64,000 nucleotides of DNA from Streptomyces sp. ICBB 8177 (GTDB lineage Bacteria > Actinomycetota > Actinomycetes > Streptomycetales > Streptomycetaceae). Positions 27,257 through 34,941 of this stretch are shown here, piece by piece; the first letter of the stretch is position 1; each line of letters opens with the position of its first letter. The stretch lies in assembly GCF_003144095.1 (NCBI RefSeq), contig NZ_NSKH01000004.1, positions 414,727 to 478,726 on the forward strand. The letters are read 5' to 3'. The notes below the pieces were generated by a model that saw only the letters and a list, made by a program, of their open reading frames with translations, was not told the DNA's origin and did not search any database. A program made the translations under genes and the position numbers.

Positions 27257-27601
27257 CGTGCGAAGTGGCTGTTCGGGTGGGGGCCCGGGTGTGTCGGTGA
27301 GGTGAGCGTCAATGTGGGCGAGGTTGATCGCGGCACCCGTGAGGTGGTGCTGAAGGCTGGTCTTCGCGGGGCCCGGTAGAGGTCGTCTTGTATGGGACGT
27401 GAGTTGGGCGGTGAGCTGAAGCACGATGGTTTTCACGTGGGCCGGCTGGTTGTCACCGACGGCTGTGTGGGCGGTTGGGACCGAGCGCGACAGCTCGCAA
27501 CTGTGGTCATCCGTGTCAGGCATCCCAGTCCTGGTTCTCCTGGGCTGGCCTCTGCCGGCTCAGGCGTCAAAATGTCAGTGGGCTCTGCCAAGGTGTGCGT
27601 C

Positions 27602-28105
27602 GTGGATGAACTGGTGGAGCGTGTCGACGATCAAGATCGTATGCTGGGGATGGTGGTCAGCCGCCGGCAGGCCACCCAGGAGGGTTGGCTGCACCGCATC
27701 GCCGTGACGGTGTGCCGTGATGAGCGTGGACGGATCCTCATCCACCGACGGTCGCAGCAGGTGTCCCGCTTCCCCGGGCTCTACGAGATTGAGGTCGGTG
27801 GCGCCGCGAATGTCGGCGAGTCCTACGAACAGGCCGCCGCGCGGGAGCTGGCCGAAGAACTGGGCATCCGTGCGCTGCCGCGCCTGCTGTTCACGTTCAT
27901 CAACCGAAGCGGCTTGAGCCCTCACTGGCTCGGCGTGCACGAGGCCGTGGTGCCGGACACCGTGGTCGCCGATCCCGATGAAATCGCCTGGCATGGCTGG
28001 CTGACCGAGCCGGAGCTGCGGTCGGCCCTGCTGGAGTGGCGCTTCACTCCCGACAGCAACGAAGCCTTCAGCCGGTATGTGGCCTTCCGGGTCGCGCGGT
28101 CCTGA
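27602..28105 (+). CDS. NUDIX hydrolase
   Basis: 167 residues. The NUDIX box is complete: GGAANVGESYEQAAARELAE followed by ELGI, giving G-x5-E-x7-REL-x-EE-x-G-I. The flanks (HRIAVTVCRDERGRILIHRR and WHGWLTEPEL) resemble the isopentenyl-diphosphate isomerase/YfcD subgroup, so a nucleoside-diphosphate derivative or a related phosphate ester is the substrate. I chose the GTG at 27602 with AAGG 8 nt upstream; an ATG at 27572 is an alternative that adds 10 residues. It ends in a clear terminator. Confidence 0.9.
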   Translation: MDELVERVDDQDRMLGMVVSRRQATQEGWLHRIAVTVCRDERGRILIHRRSQQVSRFPGLYEIEVGGAANVGESYEQAAARELAEELGIRALPRLLFTFINRSGLSPHWLGVHEAVVPDTVVADPDEIAWHGWLTEPELRSALLEWRFTPDSNEAFSRYVAFRVARS

Positions 28106-28120
28106 CGTGGCCCAACACGC

Positions 28121-28146
28121 CCAGGTTCAACGCCTGTTGAACCTGG
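28121..28146 (+). terminator. Hairpin terminator after the NUDIX gene
   Basis: CCAGGTTCAAC (28121-28131) pairs perfectly with 28136-28146 over a 4-nt loop, 15 nt after the stop codon. Confidence 0.75.
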
Positions 28147-28221
28147 CCTCAGAGGGCGGTATGTGACGTGATGTCGCGTTGCTCCTCATCCGCAACCCGG
28201 ACAATGAGGCTGGTCCGTGCT

Positions 28222-28956
28222 CTAGAGCCCCGGTCCCGTCAGGGCGGCAGCGACGATCAAGCTTCCCAGCCCTGGCCCACACATCGCGGCTATGAGGAGC
28301 ACAAACCCAAAGGCGCGATAGAGGACCCGCTGGCGCAGGCGTGGTTGGGGCGCCAGTCCGAGACGCGCTTGCGCGTGCCTGGTGACCTTGATCGTGGGGC
28401 GATCGGACTGTGACGATGCGCTCTCGATGGCCTGGCGTATCGCGGTGTCGATGCTAGGTGATGACCCGTCCACCACCAGGCGCACGCCGTGCTCGTCGTG
28501 AAGGTGCAGTTCGTCGATGAAGCCGCCCGTGCGATTGATCGTCTCGAAGCGGCGAACCTTCGTCAGCCGGTTCAGGTCCAGCGTGCGCGGTCCGCTCAGC
28601 GTGCGGGCGGTCAAGGACCGTGTTCCTGCCTTGACGGTGAGATGGACCCTTCCACCCCACCCGTACCAGATCGGAAGAACTGCCCCACCCGCGATGTACC
28701 CAGCGATCATCGACAAGGGAACGTAGGACTCGTTCAGCGCGTGGGTCCGTATCAGCGCCACATCGATGACGACTGCTGCGGCCCACACACCCGACACGAT
28801 GGCGATCCACCGGCGCATGCGCCGAGCGCAGACCGTCGGCGCCACCGGACAAGGTGGCAACCGGCGTTGTCCGCCGCGTGCCAGCCGGCGTAGCCGTCGA
28901 CGCTCCTGTGCGAGCTCCTGACTGATCCGCTTCCAAGACGGTCTTCGTTTCTCCAC
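28222..28956 (-). CDS. Membrane protein of unknown function
   Basis: 244 residues. A basic N-terminus (~45 residues, Arg/Lys-rich) leads to transmembrane segments near 48-68 (WIAIVSGVWAAAVVIDVAL) and 78-100 (LSMIAGYIAGGAVLPIWYG), a soluble middle (~105-195) that reads like a small PH-type beta domain, and a final hydrophobic hairpin near 215-244 (AFGFVLLIAAMCGPG). No family recognised. It stands alone; no clear Shine-Dalgarno decides the start at 28956. Confidence 0.65.
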   Translation of the reverse strand: MEKRRPSWKRISQELAQERRRLRRLARGGQRRLPPCPVAPTVCARRMRRWIAIVSGVWAAAVVIDVALIRTHALNESYVPLSMIAGYIAGGAVLPIWYGWGGRVHLTVKAGTRSLTARTLSGPRTLDLNRLTKVRRFETINRTGGFIDELHLHDEHGVRLVVDGSSPSIDTAIRQAIESASSQSDRPTIKVTRHAQARLGLAPQPRLRQRVLYRAFGFVLLIAAMCGPGLGSLIVAAALTGPGL

Positions 28957-28995
28957 GCCCGGAGGCTATCGCCATTTGGGGAGATCACCGGAGGG

Positions 28996-29230
28996 CTACG
29001 GCAGCGGCAGGGTGAACAGCCCCTGCTCGGCCTCGACCAGGATTTCCCGCTCGACGAGCCGCTTGAGCTTGAGGCGGACGTTGTTGATGTTGCTGGGCGC
29101 GATCTCCACGTCCATCGCCTCGCACACCGCCCGCGCCTCGCCGGGAACAGGTCCGCGAACTCCGCGTCGGTGAACAACGGCCCCAGCTTGTCCCTCACCC
29201 GGATCGCAAAGCCTCCCTTCGGGAACGCGG
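28996..29230 (-). pseudogene. IS transposase/HTH protein remnant
   Basis: On the minus strand one frame reads VRDKLGPLFTDAEFADLFPA, the N-terminus of IS1182-type transposases. It then jumps frame to AVCEAMDVEIAPSNINNVRL and KLKRLVEREILVEAEQGLFT, the winged-helix C-terminus of a protein often found with such elements. The parts between are deleted, so the locus is scar tissue from an insertion sequence. The next ~200 bp to 29428 contains only the hairpin at 29314-29356. Confidence 0.55.
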
Positions 29231-29313
29231 CCCTGCGTCCCCCTCACAGTCTCCGCCGAAATCTCCCCAGAGCCTTGCGGCTGCATCGACACCCGCACCC
29301 ACCCCATACGACA

Positions 29314-29356
29314 ACGTCGGCTTTCAAGACCACAACCAGGTCTTGAAAGCCGACGT
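29314..29356. terminator. 18-bp perfect hairpin
   Basis: ACGTCGGCTTTCAAGACC (29314-29331) pairs exactly with 29339-29356 over a 7-nt loop. It lies downstream (minus strand) of the DUF4232 gene and may be its terminator, or an end of the nearby IS remnant. Confidence 0.6.
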
Positions 29357-29428
29357 CACGCACGACCCCGGGTTGGCCAACAACGTCCCCGACGGTGGCG
29401 GGGCCGCATGTTTCGCTTGTGGTGCTGG

Positions 29429-29944
29429 TCAGGCGCCGGGCTGTACGGGGCCGATGCGGGTGCCGAAGTCGACGGACAGCTTTCCGTCGGCCTCCTGGCT
29501 GCCGGGGATGGTTCCGCCGCCGGGGGTCTTGAGGGTGAAGACGACCCGGTTGGCCGTGGCGCCTTCGGACGCGTTGGGCACCTGGATGTCGAAGTGGACG
29601 GGGTGGCCGGGGCCGAAGGTCACCTTGGTGCCTTGTGAGCCGTAGGGGTTCGCGGTGATGCCCTTGAGGGAGTTGTAGTTGTAGAACTTCACATCGCTGG
29701 GCGAACCGGCCAGCTGGCAGGCGCTGGTCTTGGGGGCGGCGGTCAGCGTGACGCGGTAGTGGCGGTGCCCGGAGCTGGCGGTGTCCGGCGTGATCTTCGT
29801 CTTGAGATTGGCGGGGCGGCACGAGGACGGCGCGCTGGAGCCGGCCGGATGCGCGGCGGTGGATGCCTGCGCGACACCCGTACCGGCGATTCCCGCCAGT
29901 GCAACGCCGGCAACTGCCATGATGAATTTGGTGGACTTACCCAT
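29429..29944 (-). CDS. Secreted DUF4232 protein 3
   Basis: 171 residues with a Sec signal peptide (MGKSTKFIMAVAGVALAGIA, then GTGVAQA) instead of a lipobox, so it is released rather than anchored. The DUF4232 domain spans ~40-170: SSCRPANLKTKITPDTASSG, RVTLTAAPKTSACQL, HFDIQVPNASEGATANRVV. The paired cysteines match those of the two lipoproteins at 24936 and 26329. The start at 29944 has GGAGAG 7 nt upstream; a longer frame to 30004 is not supported. Function unknown. Confidence 0.9.
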   Translation of the reverse strand: MGKSTKFIMAVAGVALAGIAGTGVAQASTAAHPAGSSAPSSCRPANLKTKITPDTASSGHRHYRVTLTAAPKTSACQLAGSPSDVKFYNYNSLKGITANPYGSQGTKVTFGPGHPVHFDIQVPNASEGATANRVVFTLKTPGGGTIPGSQEADGKLSVDFGTRIGPVQPGA

Positions 29945-30426
29945 GGTCGACTCTCCGTGTCTAGCTCTCCTGCGTGGGGCCGTGCCCCGAACTCCTGACG
30001 CCATGAAGCCTGCCGATTTTCTTCGCCGTGGCCGTCACGGCGACGTAACGCCTTCGCCACAGGGACCGAAGTGCCGCGTTCCACGGGCCGTCACCGCGTT
30101 GGTATGGGTCGGCGATTGGCGTCGGCGGGGAGTGCGGAACGCTTACGGGTAGACGAGGAAGAACGGCGCGCGGGCTCCTGGAAGCGGGGAAAGGTCTGGC
30201 CGCACTTCGACGCAAGCAGCGCCCTGGAGAAGCCAGTTGCCCCGTCGCCACCCGCCATTCCTCGTAGGCCCCACCCATGTGCGGGATGACGATGCGTGGC
30301 TTCGTTCATCTCAAGGAACAGCGACTGTTGACCGGTTCTGGAGGCAATTGCCGACCAGCCGACTCGTGAATGTCGAAGAGAAATGACGGCGCTCGCGAGT
30401 GAGTGAGAGGAACGCGGGGCGGCCAG
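29945..30426. other. Gap of 480 bp
   Basis: It should contain the promoter of the secreted DUF4232 gene. No gene or strong inverted repeat was recognised. Confidence 0.45.
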
Positions 30427-30780
30427 ATGCCCGTGAGGGTGGCCCTCAACGCCATCGTGTCGTGGAGCACGATGTACATCGAGGCCGCCGTCACTCAGCT
30501 CCGCACCGAAGTCCACGACGTCCGTAACGAGGTCGCGGCCCGGATCTCGCCGCTGAAGCACCGGCACCTGAACCCGCTCGGCCCTTACAGCTTCACCGCC
30601 GGCGTGCCGGCCGCCGACGTTCTACGTCCGCTGCGCGACCCGGACGCGCCGGTGTTGGACGAGGACGACGCTGGGAAGGTGGCCACGTCACCTCGGCGGG
30701 ACGGTCGGGGGCGCCACCTGGCGCGGGCCAGTCTGCTAAGCCCGGGGGGCGATCGAAACCGTGCGGAGCTGCTGGCGTGA
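30427..30780 (+). mobile_element. Tn3-family transposase, C-terminal fragment
   Basis: From 30427 the frame reads ALNAIVSWSTMYIEAAVTQL, then RISPLKHRHLNPLGPYSFTA, the well conserved end of Tn3-family transposases (NA.VLWN..Y...A..QLR.EG..V.DED.ARLSPL...H.N..GRYSF). Several conserved positions are changed (LW to SW, GRYSF to GPYSF), the DDE part is missing upstream, and the frame runs on past the usual end. It is a dead fragment marking an old transposon. Confidence 0.72.
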
Positions 30781-30785
30781 GCCGC

Positions 30786-31487
30786 TCACGTTGGGCGGTC
30801 CGCTGTCCGGGCGAGTTCCACGATCTCGTCGACGGGCCTTGCGGTGTGCAGGGCGACGGTCTGCGCGATGAGGTCGGTGAGGTCAGGCCAGGGCATGTTC
30901 CCGTGCGCGTTGTAGAGCGCGACCAGGCCGTGCAGGGCGGTCCACAGCAGTAGGCCGGCCTGCCACTCCTGCTCGGGTCCGCGACGGTCCTGGTGTTGAT
31001 CACGGTCCTGGTGTTCGGGCTGGTCCTGCCGCGCGCCGGCCAGCGAAGCGACGACGGATCCGAGCAGTTCCTCTCCCGCGCCGTGCGAGTTCGTGGGCAC
31101 CAGCTCTGCGGGCATCCCGCCGCCGAAGAGCGTGCGGTACTGCCCGGGGTGCTCGACTCCCCAGTGCACGTAGGCGGCGCACCGGGCGACCAGGTCGCCC
31201 AGGGGTCCCTCGGCACCGTCCGCGGCCGTGCGCATGACCGTCGCGAGTTCGTCGTAGCGCAGCCGCAGCACGTGCTGGACGAGCGCGCCGAGGTCCGGGA
31301 AGTGCCCGTAGATGCTCGCGGGGGCGACACCGACCTCGCGAGCAACCTGCCGGAGGGTGAGCGTCTCGGGCCGTTCGAGCGTGGCCAGCAGCCGGGCGGC
31401 GGCCTCCACCAGCTCGGCCTTGAGGACCTGCCCCTGCCCCCGTGGGTTCCGTCGGCGTCGGTGGGGGACGGCCTCTTCGCTGCTCAC
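30786..31487 (-). CDS. TetR family regulator of the reductase/amidohydrolase operon
   Basis: 233 residues. The HTH is LVEAAARLLATLERPETLTL followed by RQVAREVGVAPASIYGHFPD, a TetR recognition helix. The C-terminal domain (YVHWGVEHPGQYRTLFGGG) matches the TetR_C group with WHG. A low-complexity QDQPEHQDRDQHQDRRGPEQ insert near residue 160 comes from a short tandem DNA repeat (GGTCCTGGTGTT units, ~30990-31030). The GTG start at 31487 has GGGAG 7 nt upstream. The gene is divergent from the next operon, with two copies of an operator-like motif between them. Confidence 0.87.
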   Translation of the reverse strand: MSSEEAVPHRRRRNPRGQGQVLKAELVEAAARLLATLERPETLTLRQVAREVGVAPASIYGHFPDLGALVQHVLRLRYDELATVMRTAADGAEGPLGDLVARCAAYVHWGVEHPGQYRTLFGGGMPAELVPTNSHGAGEELLGSVVASLAGARQDQPEHQDRDQHQDRRGPEQEWQAGLLLWTALHGLVALYNAHGNMPWPDLTDLIAQTVALHTARPVDEIVELARTADRPT

Positions 31488-31622
31488 AGGCGTACTCCCA
31501 GCGTTCGGCAACAGTCGTTCACTTTACCGCCGGCCGCGCGCTCGCCTCCAACTCCGCGCCCGCCTCCAACTCCCTCGCCCCCAACCCACGGGCCTGCCAA
31601 CCCTGGCCCCCGACCCCCTGCC

Positions 31623-31672
31623 TTGACATCGGTTACCAACACTTGTTCACTTACGTAACCAACACTTGTTCA
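31623..31672 (+). promoter_or_regulatory. Promoter with two operator repeats
   Basis: TTGACA at 31623-31628 is a good -35. ACCAACACTTGTTCA occurs twice, at 31635-31649 and 31658-31672 (23-bp period), each with a partly palindromic AACACTTGTT core. The first copy covers the -10 region, so TetR binding would block the operon promoter. Confidence 0.65.
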
Positions 31673-31689
31673 GTTATTCGGGAGGAAGC

Positions 31690-32307
31690 ATGCGCATCGC
31701 CGTACTCGGGGCGACCGGCAGGGTCGGCCGCCTCGTCGTCGAACAGGCCCTTCAACGCGGGCACGAGGTCGTCGCGCTGGTCCGTCGACCGGAGGCCCGC
31801 CCGGTGTCCGGACGGCCGACCGTCGAGATGCGCCGGGCCGATGTCACCGCCCCCTCCGCGTTCCCGGGTCTGACGGACGTCGACGTGGTGGTCTCCGTGC
31901 TCGGTATCCGCAAGGGCGACGGCCCGGGAACGCTCGTCGCCGGCGCGAGGCTCCTCGCCGACGCCCCGGTGCGCACGCTGTGGCTCGGCGCGCTCGGTTC
32001 CGGCCCCTCCGTCGGCGCCGGCGGCCGGATCTACCAGTGGGTCATGAAGGCCTTCGTCGGCGAGGAGCTGGCGGAGAAGGCCGCCGCGGACTCGATCGCC
32101 CTCGACGGCGGCGCGACCGTCTTCCACGCCCCCGACCTGTGGGCCGGCGGCGTCAGCACGGGGCGCCGCAACGTCCCGCTGGAGGACTACGCGAAGCCCG
32201 TCCTGCCGCCGCACGCCTCCCGTGCCACCGTCGCGGCGCTGATGCTCGACGAGGCCGAGCGGCCGACCCGCGCAGCGGGAATCCTCGTCCCGGTGGGACG
32301 CGTCTGA
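31690..32307 (+). CDS. NAD(P)-binding reductase (NmrA/SDR-like)
   Basis: 205 residues. MRIAVLGATGRVGRLVVEQA is a GxxGxxG dinucleotide-binding start, and VDVVVSVLGI with TLWLGALGSG are the next Rossmann strands. The family (NAD(P)H-binding, extended SDR without the YxxxK pair) includes flavin- and quinone-type reductases. GGGAGGAA lies 6 nt before the ATG. The stop overlaps the next start (TGATG). It is presumably derepressed with the amidohydrolase when the divergent TetR protein binds its ligand. Confidence 0.87.
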   Translation: MRIAVLGATGRVGRLVVEQALQRGHEVVALVRRPEARPVSGRPTVEMRRADVTAPSAFPGLTDVDVVVSVLGIRKGDGPGTLVAGARLLADAPVRTLWLGALGSGPSVGAGGRIYQWVMKAFVGEELAEKAAADSIALDGGATVFHAPDLWAGGVSTGRRNVPLEDYAKPVLPPHASRATVAALMLDEAERPTRAAGILVPVGRV

Positions 32308-33272
32308 TGCGCGGGTACGTCGCCGTCGAGGAGGCCATCGCGATCCCGGGCCTGGCGGACCGGCGGCCGCCGTTGCCGATGCCGGACAACATCGAACCGG
32401 CCTTCCTCGCGGACATGGCCGCCCGGCTGCCCGACGTCACGCGGTTGCGGCTGCCCGACATGGACGCCAACGGCATCGCCGTACAGGTGCTCTCCCTCAC
32501 CGTCCCGGGCATCGAAGCGGAAGCCGACCCGGCCCGCGCGGTGGACGACGCCCGGTACGTCAACGACCAGCTCGCCGAGATCGTCGACGCCCACCCTGGC
32601 CGGTTCGCCGCCTTCGCGGCGCTCCCGCTCCAGGACCCGGCCGCCGCCGTCACGGAGCTGCGCCGAACCGTCGAACACCTCGGGTTCAAGGGAGCGCTCG
32701 TCAACGACCACATTCAGGGCCGGTACCTCGACGACCCCGCGTTCGATCGGGTCTGGGCCGCGCTGAGCGAACTCGGAGTACCGCTGTACCTGCACCCCGG
32801 CATGCCGCCCGCGGACCGCTGGCGCGTCCTGGACGCCCACCCCGAGCTGGACGGCGCGTTGTGGAGCTGGCAGGCCACCACCGGTGGGCACGCCATGCGC
32901 GTGATCATGTCCGGGGTGTTCGACCGGCATCCGGAGGCGACGATGATCCTCGGGCACGCCGGCGAGTTCCTCCCCTTCCAGCTCTCCCGCTTCGACTCGC
33001 GCTACGCGACCCTCACCGTGCCGCACCCGCTGCGGCGCAAGCCGTCCGAGTACTTCGGGACGAACGTGCTCGCCACGACCAGCGGTGTGTTGTCCCCGGC
33101 CGCGATCGAAGCGCTCGTGCACGTGCTCGGTGCGGACAGCGTGCTGTTCGCGGTCGACTACCCGTACGAAAGGACAGGTACGGCCGTCGCGGCCCTCGAA
33201 CGGACCCGCCTCCCGGACGCCGACAAGCAGAAGATCGCCTCCGGCAACGCCCGTCGGCTCCTACGCCTTTGA
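32307..33272 (+). CDS. Amidohydrolase-2 (gamma-resorcylate decarboxylase-like) lacking one metal His
   Basis: 321 residues, normal for the ACMSD/gamma-resorcylate decarboxylase group. The first strand of that group reads VALEEHFAIP with Glu8 and His10 binding the metal; here it is VAVEEAIAIPG, so Glu8 stays but position 10 is Ala. The other ligands look present: His in LYLHPGMPP, His in ILGHAGEFLP, Asp in FAVDYPYE. It would be a non-oxidative decarboxylase or hydrolase of a hydroxyaromatic acid if active. The ATG overlaps the reductase stop, so both are made together. Confidence 0.87.
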   Translation: MRGYVAVEEAIAIPGLADRRPPLPMPDNIEPAFLADMAARLPDVTRLRLPDMDANGIAVQVLSLTVPGIEAEADPARAVDDARYVNDQLAEIVDAHPGRFAAFAALPLQDPAAAVTELRRTVEHLGFKGALVNDHIQGRYLDDPAFDRVWAALSELGVPLYLHPGMPPADRWRVLDAHPELDGALWSWQATTGGHAMRVIMSGVFDRHPEATMILGHAGEFLPFQLSRFDSRYATLTVPHPLRRKPSEYFGTNVLATTSGVLSPAAIEALVHVLGADSVLFAVDYPYERTGTAVAALERTRLPDADKQKIASGNARRLLRL

Positions 33273-33450
33273 CCGCCCCCACCCCCTGGAGTCAACTGGC
33301 GGGCATGCTTCGGTTGTTCCGTCGTCGACTCCTCGAAAGTCAGCTCGTTGCCGCCGGACACCTCACCGGATGACGCCTCGTCAAACCAGGAAAACTCGAT
33401 GGAATGATCCGTGTGGCTGAGGGCACTGGCCGTGGTGGAGGTGGATGACA

Positions 33451-33618
33451 ATGGGTCCCTTGCTTTTGGTTCTGCTGCTCGCTCTGATCCTCTTCGGTGC
33501 GGGCTTCGCCCTGAAGGTCCTGTGGTGGGTCGCGGTCGCCGTGCTGGTCATCTGGCTGCTGGGCTTCCTGGTCCGCACCGGTGAAGGCGCCGGCCGAAGC
33601 CGCTGGTATCGATGGTGA
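33451..33618 (+). CDS. Small hydrophobic membrane protein, copy 1
   Basis: 55 residues: MGPLLLVLLLALILFGAGFA, a second hydrophobic stretch to about residue 42 (VLWWVAVAVLVIWLLGFL), and a basic end RTGEGAGRSRWYRW. Two membrane helices are expected. It belongs to a group of tiny hydrophobic proteins frequent in Streptomyces and often linked to osmotic or cell-envelope stress; no function is proven. GGTGGAGG precedes the ATG. Copy 2 at 47903-48070 encodes the identical protein as far as I can read, with many silent differences. Confidence 0.85.
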   Translation: MGPLLLVLLLALILFGAGFALKVLWWVAVAVLVIWLLGFLVRTGEGAGRSRWYRW

Positions 33619-33637
33619 CCTGACACCAGAGGCACGA

Positions 33638-33680
33638 CATGGCCGGGGCGGCACCCTGTGCGGGTGCCGCCCCGGCCATG
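33638..33680 (+). terminator. 18-bp hairpin terminator
   Basis: CATGGCCGGGGCGGCACC (33638-33655) pairs perfectly with 33663-33680 over a 7-nt loop, 20 nt after the stop of the hydrophobic protein. Confidence 0.85.
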
Positions 33681-33733
33681 TCCGCTGCTTCTGCGGCGAA
33701 TTACCACGCCTGGCCTCGGGTAGGCGAATTCGC

Positions 33734-33784
33734 GGCGGGGCGGGCCGAATCCCGCAGGGACTCGCCTCCAACGCCCGCCCCGCC
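33734..33784 (+). ncRNA. Conserved structured element, copy 1
   Basis: An outer stem GGCGGGGCGGGC (33734-33745) pairs with 33773-33784. Inside, CGAATCCC-GCA-GGGACTCG forms a second hairpin. The same structure, with compensating flank changes, recurs at 48186-48241 after the other copy of the gene. It could be an RNA element or a second terminator. Confidence 0.45.
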
Positions 33785-33787
33785 ACC

Positions 33788-34164
33788 CTGCCGGACGCGT
33801 ATTGCCCTGCCGCCGCGCAGGGTGAGCCCGGTCAGCAGTTGGTGGGCCAAGCCGATCTCGTCATCGGCTACACCACCGGCTACAGGGGTGGCGGCTCGAT
33901 AGCGCTGGCCCGGCTCCTCGGCTCATCGACCTCCCCTGAAGGGCATTACCTCCACCCGTTCCGGCCTACGACAGACAGCTGCCTCCGGCGAGCCTGCGAT
34001 GTTCCGCCACCTGTCGCGGTTCGCCATGAACCGGCCTGGGACCCGCACGCTCGTCGTCTGGGGACGTGAACCCGCACAGGTTGTGCGCAGGCCTGTTGGC
34101 CTGCGCCGCCTTCTCGTGTCGTCACACCCCGCACGACGTTGTCCGGTACGACGGAACGGCGGCC
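33788..34164. other. Gap of ~380 bp
   Basis: Convergent region between the duplicated block and the Clp_N gene. No gene recognised. Confidence 0.45.
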
Positions 34165-34941
34165 TCACAGGTCCGCGGCGGTGAGGCGCTGCTCGATTCC
34201 GTCGAGGCGGTCCATCACGACCTTCAGGGCCTGTGCCGTGGTTGCGTGGGTGGTCCCGGCCGTGGCGGAGGACTGCTGCGCGTGGGCGAATCCGGCGGTC
34301 ACCGAGATGACGGCGGCCTTCAGGGCGTCGCTGGTCAGGCCGGCCTCTCGCAGCACAGCTCCCACGCCGCTGCCCGTACTCGCGTGGGCGATCCCGATCA
34401 GCAGGTGTTCGCAGCCCAGGTAGTTGTGCCCGAGGGCGATCGAGGCCTGGAGGGCTGCGCCGATGGCGGCGCGCGCGGGAAGGGTCAGGCCGGTCCACCG
34501 GGAGGGCTCGCCGGAGTTCTCCCGGTCAGGGGCGGTGGGGTGGGCCTCGTCCCGCTCCGCCACCGCCACGGCGGTGCGCAAATCGTCGGCGCCGGCCTGG
34601 AGGCCGGGAAGCAGCCGGACCGCGAGGTTGGCGGGTGTGTCGAGGATCCCGATGAGCAGGTGGCCGCTGTCGACATACCCCGCGTCTGACGCCGCGGACC
34701 GGGCGCGGTCGAGAGCCTCGCGGAGTTTGTCCGTCATCCGGCCAGTGACGCGCTCGGCGAAAGCAGGGTGCGCGTCGGGGTCGAAATCCGGGTTGCCGAG
34801 GGCGACCGCGGCCTTGCGGGCGGTGCTGATCGAAGCGACCGCAGCCCGCAGGGCCTTCTGGCAGATGGCCGAAACGGGAACGTCGGCCGCCTTGACGGCG
34901 GCCGCCAGATCGTCGGGCAGATACACGTTGATCTTTGGCAT
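34165..34941 (-). CDS. Clp N-terminal-repeat protein with an RHH-like N-terminus
   Basis: 258 residues. The first ~40 (MPKINVYLPDDLAAAVKAAD, then VPVSAICQKALRAAV) look like a ribbon-helix-helix antitoxin-type DNA-binding segment. Two Clp_N-like repeats follow: ALDRARSAASDAGYVDSGHL with LIGILDT near 110, and IGAALQASIALGHNYLGCEH with LLIGIAH near 190. Clp_N repeats bind adaptors or substrates in ClpC/ClpA; here there is no AAA+ ATPase, so it may be a regulator or adaptor. GAGGTG precedes the ATG at 34941. The C-terminal ~50 residues contain a heptad-like helix. Confidence 0.8.
   Translation of the reverse strand: MPKINVYLPDDLAAAVKAADVPVSAICQKALRAAVASISTARKAAVALGNPDFDPDAHPAFAERVTGRMTDKLREALDRARSAASDAGYVDSGHLLIGILDTPANLAVRLLPGLQAGADDLRTAVAVAERDEAHPTAPDRENSGEPSRWTGLTLPARAAIGAALQASIALGHNYLGCEHLLIGIAHASTGSGVGAVLREAGLTSDALKAAVISVTAGFAHAQQSSATAGTTHATTAQALKVVMDRLDGIEQRLTAADL

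Larger units (their letters stand above)
33377..33787 (+). repeat. Duplicated block, copy 1
   Basis: About 410 bp also present at 47828-48245. It covers a ~75-nt leader (CTCGTCAAACCA and GGAATGATC conserved), the hydrophobic-protein gene, a terminator hairpin whose sequence differs, and a conserved second hairpin element. Confidence 0.8.

Noticed and set aside
30990-31035. Short repeats of GGTCCTGGTGTT inside the TetR gene
   Set aside because: Considered as a CRISPR-like or iteron array, but only two full units and a partial one occur, within coding sequence.
31541-31573. Direct repeat CGCCTCCAACTCC upstream of the reductase operon
   Set aside because: Two copies only, away from the promoter; probably low-complexity sequence.
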